NCBI RefSeq assembly: GCF_000430665.1
Contig: NZ_KE387189.1
Coordinates: 1-64,000 of the forward strand
DNA length: 64,000 bases
Source: Aquimarina muelleri DSM 19832
GTDB lineage: Bacteria; Bacteroidota; Bacteroidia; Flavobacteriales; Flavobacteriaceae
Direction of reading: 5' to 3'
Both the position numbers and the translations under genes were made by a program. Shown here in pieces: positions 44,739-54,608 of this stretch. The notes below the pieces were generated by a model. It did no database searches. It saw nothing but the letters and a program-made list of their open reading frames with translations, and was not told where the DNA came from. Position 1 is the stretch's first letter; each line of letters starts with the position of its first letter.

Positions 44739-45188
44739 TTTGGTAGTTCGACTACGCTAAGTACAGGCAGCAAGATTGTGTCTAGAATAATGATTTTTTA
44801 TCTAAAAAAACTATTCTAGATAGTTCTGCTGAGCTTTTATTGAAGTACAATTTTTTTCATGTTATCTCGAGTAAAGTTGGGAGATCATTCTAAAAAATAA
44901 CGAATTGACGCTTTTTTAAATATTTTAGCTTAGGTCGAACTGAGGTTAATAAATACTCCTGATACAGGAGGATAAAAATAGTAGTGCTACGATATAATAC
45001 AATAGGTTTTAGTTTTGCTTCGCAAAGTCTCCTGGCTTTGCGAAACAATTAGTGACTAGAAACAAAATAATCCTACTGTATTGGCATCAGAGGGTTTAAT
45101 CCACATTGTGGGGTTTAAGATAGAGGTGTTTTGGTATAATAAAAAAGACTGCCTTTTCAGACAGTCTTTTTGCTTTATATATTTTTAA
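44739..45188. repeat. Intergenic region with REP-like palindromic debris
   Basis: No gene is seen in 450 bp. Pieces such as TAGTTCGACTACGCTAAGTACAGGC (44752-44768), ATCTCGAGTAAAGTTGGGAGATC and TAGGTCGAACTGAGG resemble degenerate copies of short palindromic intergenic repeats seen in other flavobacteria. Two imperfect hairpins are present: TCTAGAATA/TATTCTAGA (44781-44820) and CTTCGCAAAG/CTTTGCGAA (about 45019-45044). Confidence 0.45.
45142..45171. terminator. Terminator after the 45189-45620 gene
   Basis: The arms AAAAAGACTG and CAGTCTTTTT form a 10-bp stem with a 10-nt loop and U-tracts on both strands. It lies 17 bp beyond the stop of the minus-strand gene. Confidence 0.8.
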
Positions 45189-45620
45189 TCATTCACAATT
45201 AGAGAGTTCTACATATTTATCAAAAGTAACTCCTGTATCTCGTAGAGTAATTTCTCCATTATTACTTTCTTGTATAAATGCATTTCCGTTTTCTCCTCTA
45301 CAAATAAAAGTTTTTTGTTCACCATTTTTGCATAACAAGCATTTTTTACCTGCAATAGTACAATCTCCTAATAGTTCTAATTGTGATAGGTATATTTTTA
45401 TTAATTCTTTATCTTCTGTACAACTATTGTTTAAATACCCTTCCATTGCGGTCTTATATGCCTCGCAATTATCCGTAGAACTGTTTTCTCTATATTTATT
45501 TCCTGTTTCTGCTATCGCGACTGTTCCTGCAGAACAATCAAATTCATCATCATTATCACTACCACATGCATAAAATCCCAGGGCAAGGATGTAAACAGCA
45601 ACATACATAAGTTTTTTCAT
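45189..45620 (-). CDS. Cysteine-rich lipoprotein of unknown function
   Basis: A 143-residue lipoprotein (MKKLMYVAVYILALGFYAC), with the +1 cysteine followed by GSDNDDE. The mature part has eight or more cysteines, including CTIAGKKCLLCKNGEQKTFIC, suggesting disulfides or metal binding. No family was recognised. ATG at 45620 is chosen because the signal peptide starts there. It is a single gene with its own terminator. Confidence 0.75.
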   Translation of the reverse strand: MKKLMYVAVYILALGFYACGSDNDDEFDCSAGTVAIAETGNKYRENSSTDNCEAYKTAMEGYLNNSCTEDKELIKIYLSQLELLGDCTIAGKKCLLCKNGEQKTFICRGENGNAFIQESNNGEITLRDTGVTFDKYVELSNCE

Positions 45621-45752
45621 ATTGGGTACCTGTTTTCGGTTAAGGAAATTCAAAAGTAAGAAAATTAACCGGATTATATAAATTAGTAATATTAGGCAGG
45701 CATTACAAAACTGTATATTTTGGATTTGACTAATAAGTGTTTATAAATATAT

Positions 45753-47591
45753 TTATTTTACTTCTTCGATATCTATAGGTTTACCTATATATGCTAAAAA
45801 ACTACTTTCTTCGATATCTTCCATTTCTTTATTATTAGATAGTATTATTCTAATATTTTTATCTGCATCTTTTATAAATAAAGGAATAAAGTCTTTATCT
45901 GTTTTATTAAGGTGATCCATTATGGTTTTATAATGATTTTTATCTTGTATTAAAATTTCTTGTATCCCTGGATATCTTTCTGCAAGATCTATAAGTTTAT
46001 AATAATCATCTGTTTGCGAGAACAATCCTTCTTCGGGACTGTTATTGTGGTCTTTCATTTCTTCTGATGTTATTAACCTAAAAGATCCAAATTCTCCAAA
46101 TTGTTTTTTAAATTTATCTATAGCATACTTGTTAATATCACTATTTGCTGTAAGTGCCATTAGGTATCCAACATTATTTAATTCGATATTATCTCCTAAT
46201 TTATTACCATAGATATTACTTTCTATAGCTTCTAAACCTAGTTCTTTTGCTTTATTAACATTGTTTTTATTGCTATCTACAAGTACCACGTGCCTGTTAT
46301 TTTTTTTGAGATAAACTCCTATTAATCTAGAGATTTTGGAAGCTCCGATAATTAAAATCCCTTCTGATTTTTTAAGAAATACACCTACTACCTTAGCAAA
46401 AATACGTGCTGTAGTAGCATTAAGTAAAACAGTACCTAATACAATCATAAATACTAATGGGGTAATATACTCTGCTCCTGGAATTCCTTCTTTATATAGT
46501 TTTAGCCCAAATAAAGATGCTATACCTGCTGCTACAATACCTCTAGGGCCTACCCAGCTTATAAAAAGTTTTTCGTTTATTTTTAATCCAGAGTTTATAG
46601 AACTAAGAAATACGCCTAGTGGTCGAACTACAAATACAACAATAATAAAAAGTAAAGCTGCTTGCCAATTGTATATTAATTGTAAATCTTCAATATTAAT
46701 ATTTGCAGATAATAGAATAAACAGTATAGAGATCAAAAGGACGCTTAAAGATTCTTTAAAATATAATATTTCGTCAATATATGGAAGGTTAATGTTGCCT
46801 AAAACCATACCCATAATAACTACAGATAGTAATCCAGATTCGTGTGCAAAAATATCTGATATCACAAAAACTCCTAATACTGTTGCCAGAGTTACTACAT
46901 TAAGAAGATAGTGAGGGATAATTTTATTTTTTAATGAAAAAGCGAGTGCATGAGCAAAAGTAAAACCAAAAGTAAAACCTACTATTACTATTTTTGCAAA
47001 CTCTATCAAAGCGGTTGATGTAAACTCTTCGCCTCCTCCTGCCCTGATAAATTCGAAAACTAAAACGGCTACAAGTGCGCCAATAGGGTCTATTAAAATA
47101 CCTTCCCACTTTAATACTGCCGAAATATCTTTTTTAAGCGGTATATTTCTTAAAATTGGTGTTATAACTGTAGGGCCAGTAACTATGATTAAAGAAGAAA
47201 ACAAAAAAGAAATGGACCAACTTAACCCAAAAATAAAATGAGCGGCAAGTCCTGCTCCAAAAAATGTAATAATTACCGCTATTGTGATTAATTTTAGAAT
47301 CACAGGGCCTACATTTAGTATTTCACTTCTTCTTAATGTAAGACCGCCTTCAAAAAGGATAATGCTTATTGCTAAGGAAACAAAATAAAAAAGGCTTTCT
47401 CCTGGAAATAACCCTTTTTCTCCATTCCAAATAGGTTGTATTAACTTGGTACCATCGCTTGTAAAAAAAGTTGCAAAAGGACCAACAAGGAGTCCTATCA
47501 AAATCAATGGTAAAATTGCAGGGATTTTAAATTTCCAAGCGACCCATTGTGCCAAAATTCCAAGTATTATTATTCCTGCAAGTTCTACCAT
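45753..47591 (-). CDS. Cation:proton antiporter (CPA1) with TrkA-type C-terminal domain
   Basis: A 612-residue antiporter. About twelve membrane segments occupy residues 1-400, with family motifs FVSLAISIILFEGGL, LKWEGILIDPIGALVAV and SWVGPRGIVAAGIASLFG. A TrkA-N Rossmann domain starts at about 415 (GILIIGASKISRLIGVYL), followed by a cytosolic C-terminal region. It resembles NhaP2-type sodium or potassium/proton antiporters gated by nucleotides. The ion is not predictable from sequence alone. It is monocistronic. Confidence 0.9.
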   Translation of the reverse strand: MVELAGIIILGILAQWVAWKFKIPAILPLILIGLLVGPFATFFTSDGTKLIQPIWNGEKGLFPGESLFYFVSLAISIILFEGGLTLRRSEILNVGPVILKLITIAVIITFFGAGLAAHFIFGLSWSISFLFSSLIIVTGPTVITPILRNIPLKKDISAVLKWEGILIDPIGALVAVLVFEFIRAGGGEEFTSTALIEFAKIVIVGFTFGFTFAHALAFSLKNKIIPHYLLNVVTLATVLGVFVISDIFAHESGLLSVVIMGMVLGNINLPYIDEILYFKESLSVLLISILFILLSANINIEDLQLIYNWQAALLFIIVVFVVRPLGVFLSSINSGLKINEKLFISWVGPRGIVAAGIASLFGLKLYKEGIPGAEYITPLVFMIVLGTVLLNATTARIFAKVVGVFLKKSEGILIIGASKISRLIGVYLKKNNRHVVLVDSNKNNVNKAKELGLEAIESNIYGNKLGDNIELNNVGYLMALTANSDINKYAIDKFKKQFGEFGSFRLITSEEMKDHNNSPEEGLFSQTDDYYKLIDLAERYPGIQEILIQDKNHYKTIMDHLNKTDKDFIPLFIKDADKNIRIILSNNKEMEDIEESSFLAYIGKPIDIEEVK

Positions 47592-48032
47592 AATTCATGT
47601 TCATTAAAAAATATGCAGGAAATATCGGGATTTTTTGGAACATTACAGAAGTTAGGATTGCTTTAAAGTTTCAAAAAAAAAATAAGATTATATTCTGCCG
47701 CTTTTAAAACCAATAACCTTGGAGAATAAAACTCCACAATATGGATTAAAACTCTTGTTAGATTATGAAACTTGATTAAAAAAAATAGTTTCGAGCATAC
47801 AATATGATCAAATATTGTTAAAAAGTACAAAAATTAAATCTTGATCCCTTCCTTTTTTTCTATTTTGCAAAGATTTTTAAGTATTTATAAAATTAAAGCA
47901 ATCAGAGTATGTATAAATAAAATAGTATTTGGTCTATTTTTTATAAAATAAAATATCTCTTGATCTAAATATACCTACCTAAAAATATGGAAATTTATAT
48001 CCAAGAAACGATAATCAAACAAATAGCAAAAA
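47592..48032. other. Divergent intergenic region
   Basis: About 440 bp of AT-rich DNA upstream of both the antiporter gene (minus) and the MBL hydrolase gene (plus). TATTTTG at about 47860 is one base short of the -7 consensus. No RNA gene or hairpin is recognised. Confidence 0.45.
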
Positions 48033-48893
48033 ATGAATTTATATCCTATAAATGCAGGAAATTTTAAACTAGATGGGGGTGCCATGTTTGGGGTTGTTCC
48101 AAAAGTATTATGGAACAAAACAAACCCTGCAGATGCCAATAATCAAATTGATATTGCGGCAAGATGTTTGCTTATAGAAAACGGGGATAGGTTACTACTT
48201 ATCGATTCTGGAATGGGAGATAAACAATCTGAAAAATTTTTTAGTTATTATTCTCTTTGGGGAAACGATAGCTTAGATGCTTCTTTACAAAAAAACGGGT
48301 TTCATAGAGATGATATTACCGATGTTTTTGTTACCCATCTTCATTTTGATCATTGTGGTGGAGTAGTACAACGAAACGCAAACAAAACTGGTTATGAATT
48401 AGCGTTTAAAAATGCTAAAATATGGAGTAATGAAGAACACTGGCAATGGGCAATAGAGCCTAATGATCGGGAAAAGGCATCTTTTTTGAAAGAAAATATA
48501 ATGCCTATTCAGGAAAGTGGACATTTGCATTTTATTTCCAGAACACATAAAACATTTCAAAAAAATTCTGAATTAGGTTTTGGTGTACTATTTGCTAATG
48601 GGCATACCGAAAAACAAATGATTCCGCATATCGAATATAAAGAAAAAACTATTGTTTTTATGGCAGACCTACTGCCTACAGCTGGTCATGTACCTTTGCC
48701 ATATGTAATGGGTTATGATACAAGACCGTTATTAACTTTAGATGAAAAAAAACTGTTTCTTGAAAAAGCAGCAACAAATGGTTGGTACTTGTTTCTGGAA
48801 CATGATGCACATAATGAAATAATAACCGTACAACATACTGAAAAAGGTGTTCGCCTTAAAGAAGTTTTTACCAGTCATGAAATATTTAATTAA
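48033..48893 (+). CDS. MBL-fold metallo-hydrolase
   Basis: A 286-residue cytosolic metallo-beta-lactamase-fold hydrolase with the zinc motif THLHFDHCGG, then FANGHTEKQMIPHI and FMADLLPTAGHV. The C-terminal LFLEHDAHNEI supplies a late histidine. The layout is close to quorum-quenching or methyl-parathion-type hydrolases, but the substrate is uncertain. It starts a plus-strand run and ends 13 bp before the subtilase start. Confidence 0.87.
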   Translation: MNLYPINAGNFKLDGGAMFGVVPKVLWNKTNPADANNQIDIAARCLLIENGDRLLLIDSGMGDKQSEKFFSYYSLWGNDSLDASLQKNGFHRDDITDVFVTHLHFDHCGGVVQRNANKTGYELAFKNAKIWSNEEHWQWAIEPNDREKASFLKENIMPIQESGHLHFISRTHKTFQKNSELGFGVLFANGHTEKQMIPHIEYKEKTIVFMADLLPTAGHVPLPYVMGYDTRPLLTLDEKKLFLEKAATNGWYLFLEHDAHNEIITVQHTEKGVRLKEVFTSHEIFN

Positions 48894-48906
48894 ACAAAAA
48901 AATCCA

Positions 48907-50583
48907 ATGATTCCCAAATCTAATAAAATTATTGCTGCAATTGCCTCTTCAATACTTATAGTAAGCTGTGGAGCACCAACTGTTGTTTCTACGCCTATAC
49001 AGAATATAGATGCAATTTCTTTAAAAAATATAGATCTAACAGATAGCCAACTAAAAAGTTGGGGATCTCTTGATTTGGTGTCTGATACGATACCAGGAAT
49101 GAGTATAAATAAAACCTACACAGATATTATTAAAAACAGAAAAGGCCAAACAATTATTGTTGGTGTTATAGATAGTGGTGTAGATATTGAACATGAAGAC
49201 CTTAATGGTGTAATTTGGACCAACCCAAAAGAAATTAAAGGAAACGGTAAAGACGATGATAATAATGGATACATTGATGATATACATGGCTGGAATTTTT
49301 TAGGAGATTCTGAAAATGAAAACCTGGAATTTGTAAGGGTTGTTAAAAAACTGAAACCAAAATATGCAGGTAAAAATCTTGCATCTGTTGCCAAAACGGA
49401 TCAGGAAGAGTACCAATTGTATATTGAAGCTAAAGCTGAATACGAAAAAAAATATCAAGAAGCTTCTGGACAAAAAATGCAGTATGAACAAATTCTTCAA
49501 CAATCCGAAGTATCCCATCAATCTGTTGCAGAAGTAATAGGAAAAGAAAATTATTCTCGTAAAGAGCTTTTAAATATAGAGGCAAAAACCCCAGAAATGC
49601 AACAGCATGTAGCATTTTTAGCACAAATGTTTGGGTTTATGGATCCAGAAGATACAATTCCTGATTTTATAAAAAATATTAAAGAAGGAGTAGAACATTT
49701 TACAGAACAATTAAACTATAACTTAAATATTGAATTTGATGGTAGACAAGTTGTTGGTGATAATGTAGATGATATTACAGATACAAAATATGGCAATAAC
49801 AACGTTATGGGGCCAGATCCTAAGAAAAAAGGAATCAAACACGGTACACATGTTGCTGGTATTATTGCAGCAGAAAGAAATAATGGAAAAGGAATGAATG
49901 GCGTGGCTCAAAATGTGAAAATAATGGCTATTAGAGCTGTTCCTAATGGAGATGAATATGACAAAGATATTGCTCTTGCATTACGATATGCAGTAGATAA
50001 TGGAGCCAAAGTAATTAATACTAGTTTTGGAAAATACTACAGTACACATCCTGATTGGGTTAGAGATGCTATAATCTATGCTGAATCAAAAGATGTATTA
50101 ATAGTAAACGCAGCAGGAAATGAAAGTACAGATTTAGATCAAAAAGCAGTTTATCCTAATGATCAACCCAATAATGGTAATGAAATAGCAAACAATTTTA
50201 TAACTATTGGGGCTTTAAATTATACGTATGGATCTAATCTGGTTGCTGATTTTTCTAATTATGGAAAAAATAATGTAGATGCATTTGCTCCAGGAGTTAA
50301 AATATGGGCTACAACACCAAACAATTCATACGAATACTTACAAGGAACCTCTATGGCTGCACCGGGTGTTGCTGGTGTTGCTGCATTAATTAGATCTTAC
50401 TATCCAAAATTAAAAGCAGCACAAGTAAAACAAATACTTATGGATAGTGGTTTAGGTACTAAGACCTCTGTAGTTATTGGAGGAGAACAAACAAACGTAG
50501 GAAGTTTTTCTGAATTGTCTAAATCTGGTAAAATAGTAAATCTATATAATGCCTTTATTATGGCAGACAAATTATCTAAATAA
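48907..50583 (+). CDS. S8 subtilisin-like serine protease, lipoprotein
   Basis: A 558-residue subtilase with lipobox LIVSC near residue 20. The catalytic triad is Asp89 (GVIDSGVDIEHED), His312 (HGTHVAGI) and Ser482 (GTSMAAPGVAG). About 220 residues, including a Glu/Gln/Lys-rich stretch, separate Asp from His; this is far more than in subtilisin and may form a coiled arm. A DDDNNGYIDDIHGWNF calcium-like loop is present. ATG 48907 is chosen since it starts the signal sequence. The M1 peptidase gene follows after 7 bp, so the two are probably co-translated envelope proteases. Confidence 0.92.
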   Translation: MIPKSNKIIAAIASSILIVSCGAPTVVSTPIQNIDAISLKNIDLTDSQLKSWGSLDLVSDTIPGMSINKTYTDIIKNRKGQTIIVGVIDSGVDIEHEDLNGVIWTNPKEIKGNGKDDDNNGYIDDIHGWNFLGDSENENLEFVRVVKKLKPKYAGKNLASVAKTDQEEYQLYIEAKAEYEKKYQEASGQKMQYEQILQQSEVSHQSVAEVIGKENYSRKELLNIEAKTPEMQQHVAFLAQMFGFMDPEDTIPDFIKNIKEGVEHFTEQLNYNLNIEFDGRQVVGDNVDDITDTKYGNNNVMGPDPKKKGIKHGTHVAGIIAAERNNGKGMNGVAQNVKIMAIRAVPNGDEYDKDIALALRYAVDNGAKVINTSFGKYYSTHPDWVRDAIIYAESKDVLIVNAAGNESTDLDQKAVYPNDQPNNGNEIANNFITIGALNYTYGSNLVADFSNYGKNNVDAFAPGVKIWATTPNNSYEYLQGTSMAAPGVAGVAALIRSYYPKLKAAQVKQILMDSGLGTKTSVVIGGEQTNVGSFSELSKSGKIVNLYNAFIMADKLSK

Positions 50584-50590
50584 TTGCAAT

Positions 50591-52423
50591 ATGCTTAAAA
50601 AAATTGTTTTTGTTTTTCTTGTCGGAATCTTTTATGCTCCGGCACAAAATAACACCTCTTATTGGCAACAACAAGTAGATTATACCATGAAGGTGGACAT
50701 GGATGTTGAGAAATTTCAATATGAAGGAACTCAAGAATTAGTATATTCTAATAATTCTCCAGATACTCTATATCAAGTATTTTATCATTTGTATTTTAAT
50801 GCATTTCAACCAGGAAGTGAAATGGATGTTCGTTCTATTAACCTTCCTGATCCTGATCCAAGAGTAGGGGATAGAATAAGTAAACTTACACCTGAAGAAA
50901 TTGGATATTTAAAAGTCTCTTCTCTAGAACAAAATGGTAAACGAGTACTCTATAAAACTTCGGGAACAGTACTAGAGGTAGAGTTACATACTCCTATCGC
51001 TCCAGGTGAGAAAGTGAATTTTTCTATGAATTTTAATGGTCAGATACCTACACAAATACGTCGTTCTGGTAGAAATAGTAAAGAAGGTGTTGCTTTGTCT
51101 ATGACACAGTGGTTTCCTAAAATGGCAGAATATGATTTTGAAGGCTGGCATGCAGATCCATATATAGCAAGAGAGTTTCATGGAGTATGGGGTAATTTTG
51201 ATGTTACTATAACTATTGATAAAAATTATATTTTGGGAGGTACAGGGTATTTACAAAACCCACAAGAAATAGGATATGGATATGAAAAACCGGGTACTAA
51301 AGTAACTAAAAAAGGAAAAAAACTTTCTTGGCATTTTAAAGCTCCAATGGTACATGATTTTGCATGGACTGCAGATCCTGATTATGTACACGATGTTTTA
51401 AAGATTCCTAATGGTCCTACTCTACATTTTTTATATAAAAATAATAAAGATATTATCGATAATTGGAAAGATTTACAGCCTAAAACAGCAGAATTGGTAC
51501 AATATTTTAGCGAAAATATAGGAAAATACCCTTACGATCAATATTCTGTATTACAAGGGGGTGATGGAGGAATGGAATATGCTATGTGCACTTTAATTAC
51601 TGGAGAAAGAAGTTTTGAAAGTTTGGTTGGTGTTACTGCACACGAACTGGCACATTCTTGGTTTCAACAAATTTTGGCAACTAATGAGGCCAAACATGAA
51701 TGGATGGACGAGGGGTTTACTAGCTATGTTTCTACCTTAGCTATGAATGAGGTAATGAAACAAAATAATCCTAATTCTCTAAGAGGGGTCTATAAAGGCT
51801 ATTATCAATTGGCAATTTCAGGTATAGAACAACCACAAACCACACAAGCAGATCATTATTCACATAACGTTGCTTATGGAGCTTCTGCATATTCTAAAGG
51901 AGCTGTTTTTCTTTCGCAATTAGGATATATTATCGGAGAAGATAATCTTCAAAAAACAATTAAAAGATATTTTGAGGAGTGGAAATTTAAACACCCTACT
52001 CCTAACGATTTTAAAAGAGTTGCAGAAAAAGTTTCAAAAATGCAATTAGATTGGTATTTAACCAACTGGACACAAACAACAAATACGATAGATTACGGTG
52101 TAAAAGAGGTAATAAGCACTACTAATAATAGTACCAAAATTATTTTAGAACGAATAGGATTAATACCTATGCCTATAGACCTATATGTAGAATATAAAGA
52201 TAGTACAATAGAATCATTTTATATTCCTTTAAGAATAATGCGAGGAGAAAAAGATAATCCTATACCATCTATGAAAAGAACTGTTTTATCAGATTGGGCT
52301 TGGGCAAATCCTACATATACCTTAGAGCTTTCTAAACCAAAATCAGAAATAAAAACAATTGAAATAGATATCACTCATACTATGGCAGATATCAATCCTA
52401 GTAATAATATGTTTTCAGAATAA
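50591..52423 (+). CDS. M1-family metallopeptidase (aminopeptidase N-like)
   Basis: A 610-residue exported zinc peptidase. A signal peptide ends near residue 17 (FYAPAQ). The zinc site is H351-ELA-H355 with Glu374 (HExxH-x18-E), and the substrate N-terminus recognition motif appears as GGMEYAMC in place of GAMEN. It likely trims peptides in the periplasm or at the surface, complementing the upstream subtilase. A terminator follows. Confidence 0.93.
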   Translation: MLKKIVFVFLVGIFYAPAQNNTSYWQQQVDYTMKVDMDVEKFQYEGTQELVYSNNSPDTLYQVFYHLYFNAFQPGSEMDVRSINLPDPDPRVGDRISKLTPEEIGYLKVSSLEQNGKRVLYKTSGTVLEVELHTPIAPGEKVNFSMNFNGQIPTQIRRSGRNSKEGVALSMTQWFPKMAEYDFEGWHADPYIAREFHGVWGNFDVTITIDKNYILGGTGYLQNPQEIGYGYEKPGTKVTKKGKKLSWHFKAPMVHDFAWTADPDYVHDVLKIPNGPTLHFLYKNNKDIIDNWKDLQPKTAELVQYFSENIGKYPYDQYSVLQGGDGGMEYAMCTLITGERSFESLVGVTAHELAHSWFQQILATNEAKHEWMDEGFTSYVSTLAMNEVMKQNNPNSLRGVYKGYYQLAISGIEQPQTTQADHYSHNVAYGASAYSKGAVFLSQLGYIIGEDNLQKTIKRYFEEWKFKHPTPNDFKRVAEKVSKMQLDWYLTNWTQTTNTIDYGVKEVISTTNNSTKIILERIGLIPMPIDLYVEYKDSTIESFYIPLRIMRGEKDNPIPSMKRTVLSDWAWANPTYTLELSKPKSEIKTIEIDITHTMADINPSNNMFSE

Positions 52424-52467
52424 AATGTAATATCCCAGAGGATATATCTTATAAAATCAAATTTTAT

Positions 52468-52508
52468 AAAATACCTCACAGGCTATATAAATCTGTGAGG
52501 TATTTTTA
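52468..52508 (+). terminator. Terminator after the M1 peptidase gene
   Basis: The stem AAAATACCTCACAG pairs with CTGTGAGGTATTTT around 11 nt, followed by T. rnpA starts 40 bp later, so rnpA has a separate start. Confidence 0.88.
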
Positions 52509-52547
52509 TATAACTATTATAAATAATACCATTTATCATTATATATA

Positions 52548-52931
52548 ATGCCAATGAAGGCTACTTTTAATAAAACAGAGAGATTAAAAAGTAAAAAAGA
52601 AATAGATATTTTATTTTCTGATGGAAAATCTATTTCCAAATACCCTATCCGATTAGTATATAAAAAACTAGATTTTAAAGAAAATACACCTATTAAAGCA
52701 GGGGTTTCTGTTAGCAAACGTAATTTTAAAAAAGCTGTAGATCGTAATTTTATAAAGCGTTTAATGCGTGAAAGTTATAGAAAAAATAAGTATATTGTAG
52801 CCAATACTACACATCAATTTGCTTTTATGTTCTTGTATTTAGGTAAAGAAATACCCGAATATTCTTTAATAGAATCTAAAATAGAAGGAGTTTTACAAAA
52901 ATTTGTTACAAAGGAAATAGAACCAAAATAA
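52548..52931 (+). CDS. rnpA: Ribonuclease P protein component
   Basis: A 127-residue RnpA that assists the RNase P RNA in maturing tRNA 5' ends. Seen are the N-terminal FNKTERLKSKKEIDILFSDG and the signature GVSVSKRNFKKAVDRNFIKRLMRESYR. The start is ATG 52548 or 52554. It is not next to rpmH or dnaA here; instead an S41 protease gene follows after 5 bp, so they share a transcript. Confidence 0.95.
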   Translation: MPMKATFNKTERLKSKKEIDILFSDGKSISKYPIRLVYKKLDFKENTPIKAGVSVSKRNFKKAVDRNFIKRLMRESYRKNKYIVANTTHQFAFMFLYLGKEIPEYSLIESKIEGVLQKFVTKEIEPK

Positions 52932-52936
52932 TATCC

Positions 52937-54559
52937 ATGAAGAAGAGAGTTATCTATCCGGTAATAGCTATTACCATCTTGTTATCTACCGTAAGTTTTA
53001 AATCCGACTTTTTTGAAATCGCTAAGCAGATCGAAATCTTTACTACCATGTTTAAAGAATTAAACATGAATTATGTGGATGAGACGAATCCAGCAGAGTT
53101 AATGGATACGGCTATAAAAGCCATGTTAGATGATCTGGATCCTTATACCAAATATTGGAATGAACAAGATGTTGAAGCTTCAAAAATACGTAATGCTGGA
53201 GAATATACGGGAATTGGAGCTTCTGTAAAGACTATAAAAGATAAAATCGTTATTGTAGAACCTTATAAAGATTATCCTGCAGATAAAGCTGGTTTAAAGG
53301 CTGGAGATGAAATTATACAGATTGGAGATATCAAAGTAGCGGATTTTAAAGAAGATGCGGGAGAGCTTCTTAAAGGAGCCAGCGGAACAAAAGTTAATAT
53401 TGCTTTTAAAAGACAGGGAGAAACAAAAACGACAATACTTACCAGAGAAGAAATAGAAGTAGATGCTGTTCCTTTTTACACATTATTAGAAGACAATACA
53501 GGCTATATTGTACTCTCTAAATTTAATAATAAAGCCTCTAGTGAAACCATTGACGCTCTAAAAGAATTAAAAGCTAAAGGTGCAGATAAAATTATTCTGG
53601 ATTTAAGAGGAAATCCAGGAGGATTATTAAGCGAAGCTATAAATGTTACTAATATTTTTGTTCCTAAAGGAGAATTGATCACTACCACAAAATCGGTTAT
53701 AAAAAAATATAATAAAGAGTATTTTACAAAAAGAGCGCCTATAGATACAGATATCCCTTTAGTGGTTTTGGTAAACGGTAGAAGTGCTTCAGCAAGTGAA
53801 ATTGTTGCGGGTAGTATTCAGGATTTAGACAGAGGGGTTGTAATAGGGGCAAGAAGCTTTGGTAAAGGTTTGGTACAAAGACCAAAAAAACTAACCTATG
53901 GTACTCAATTAAAAATAACTATTTCTAGATATTATACTCCTAGTGGTAGGTGTATACAAGCGTTAGATTACTGGAATCGTGATAAAAATAATAATGCTGT
54001 GCGTATTGATCAACACGACTTTAAAGCTTTTAAAACAAAGAATGGAAGAACAGTATATGACGGTGGAGGTATACAACCAGATATTGAATTAGAAACATCC
54101 AAATTTAGTAATATAACTACTGCTTTATTAAGATCTGATGCCATATTTGAATATGGAACAAAATATTACTATTCACATCAACTAAAAAAGGCCAGTGATT
54201 TTAATTTTAGTAATGATGATTATGAAAGTTTTAAGAATTTTGTAAAACAAAGTGATTTTAATTTTGAGACTGCAACTGAAAAATCCTTTAAAAAGTCATT
54301 AGAAATAGCTAAAAAAGAAAATTTTGATAAAGATATATCAACTACCTATACAAAGCTTATAGCTTCAATAAACGCCTCTAAACAAGCTGCTTTAGAAACT
54401 TATAAAACAGAAATTGTTAACTTACTCACAGATGAAATTATTAAACGTTACTTCTATAGAGAGGGGTTATATAATTATTATGTAAAACATAACCCTGAAG
54501 TGGCTAAAAGTCAAGAAATACTTAATAATAAAACTAAGTATGAAACAATTTTAAAATGA
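52937..54559 (+). CDS. S41 C-terminal processing protease (CtpA/Prc family)
   Basis: A 540-residue protease with an N-terminal membrane anchor (YPVIAITILLSTVSF). A PDZ domain spans about 85-170 (GEYTGIGASV and AGLKAGDEIIQIGD). The catalytic Ser285 (GRSASASEIVAG) and Lys310 (FGKGLVQ) have the standard 25-residue spacing. The C-terminal region is helical and basic. It processes or degrades envelope proteins from their C-termini. It is co-transcribed with rnpA, and the stop codon lies inside a long inverted repeat. Confidence 0.94.
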   Translation: MKKRVIYPVIAITILLSTVSFKSDFFEIAKQIEIFTTMFKELNMNYVDETNPAELMDTAIKAMLDDLDPYTKYWNEQDVEASKIRNAGEYTGIGASVKTIKDKIVIVEPYKDYPADKAGLKAGDEIIQIGDIKVADFKEDAGELLKGASGTKVNIAFKRQGETKTTILTREEIEVDAVPFYTLLEDNTGYIVLSKFNNKASSETIDALKELKAKGADKIILDLRGNPGGLLSEAINVTNIFVPKGELITTTKSVIKKYNKEYFTKRAPIDTDIPLVVLVNGRSASASEIVAGSIQDLDRGVVIGARSFGKGLVQRPKKLTYGTQLKITISRYYTPSGRCIQALDYWNRDKNNNAVRIDQHDFKAFKTKNGRTVYDGGGIQPDIELETSKFSNITTALLRSDAIFEYGTKYYYSHQLKKASDFNFSNDDYESFKNFVKQSDFNFETATEKSFKKSLEIAKKENFDKDISTTYTKLIASINASKQAALETYKTEIVNLLTDEIIKRYFYREGLYNYYVKHNPEVAKSQEILNNKTKYETILK

Positions 54560-54608
54560 TAAAATCTTGAATAAGTAGAAAATTTCTACTTATTCAAGAT
54601 TTTATCAT
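54556..54608. terminator. Bidirectional terminator, 26-bp perfect arms, overlapping both genes
   Basis: Arms at 54556-54581 and 54583-54608 are perfect complements around a single central base. The arm includes the S41 stop codon on the left and the last 15 bases of the GNAT gene on the right. Termination is thus built into the coding ends of two convergent genes. Confidence 0.88.

Noticed and set aside
46336-46911. 191-codon open frame on the plus strand
   Set aside because: It is the complement of the membrane domain of the cation antiporter gene, which has strong family motifs. The plus-strand product looks random.
48033-48893. Calling the MBL hydrolase a resistance beta-lactamase
   Set aside because: Only the generic HxHxDH zinc motif is present, shared by many hydrolases. 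Context is with proteases, not resistance genes.
52548-52931. rnpA as a marker of the replication origin
   Set aside because: Neither rpmH nor dnaA is adjacent, and rnpA is co-transcribed with an S41 protease gene, so it gives no origin evidence here.
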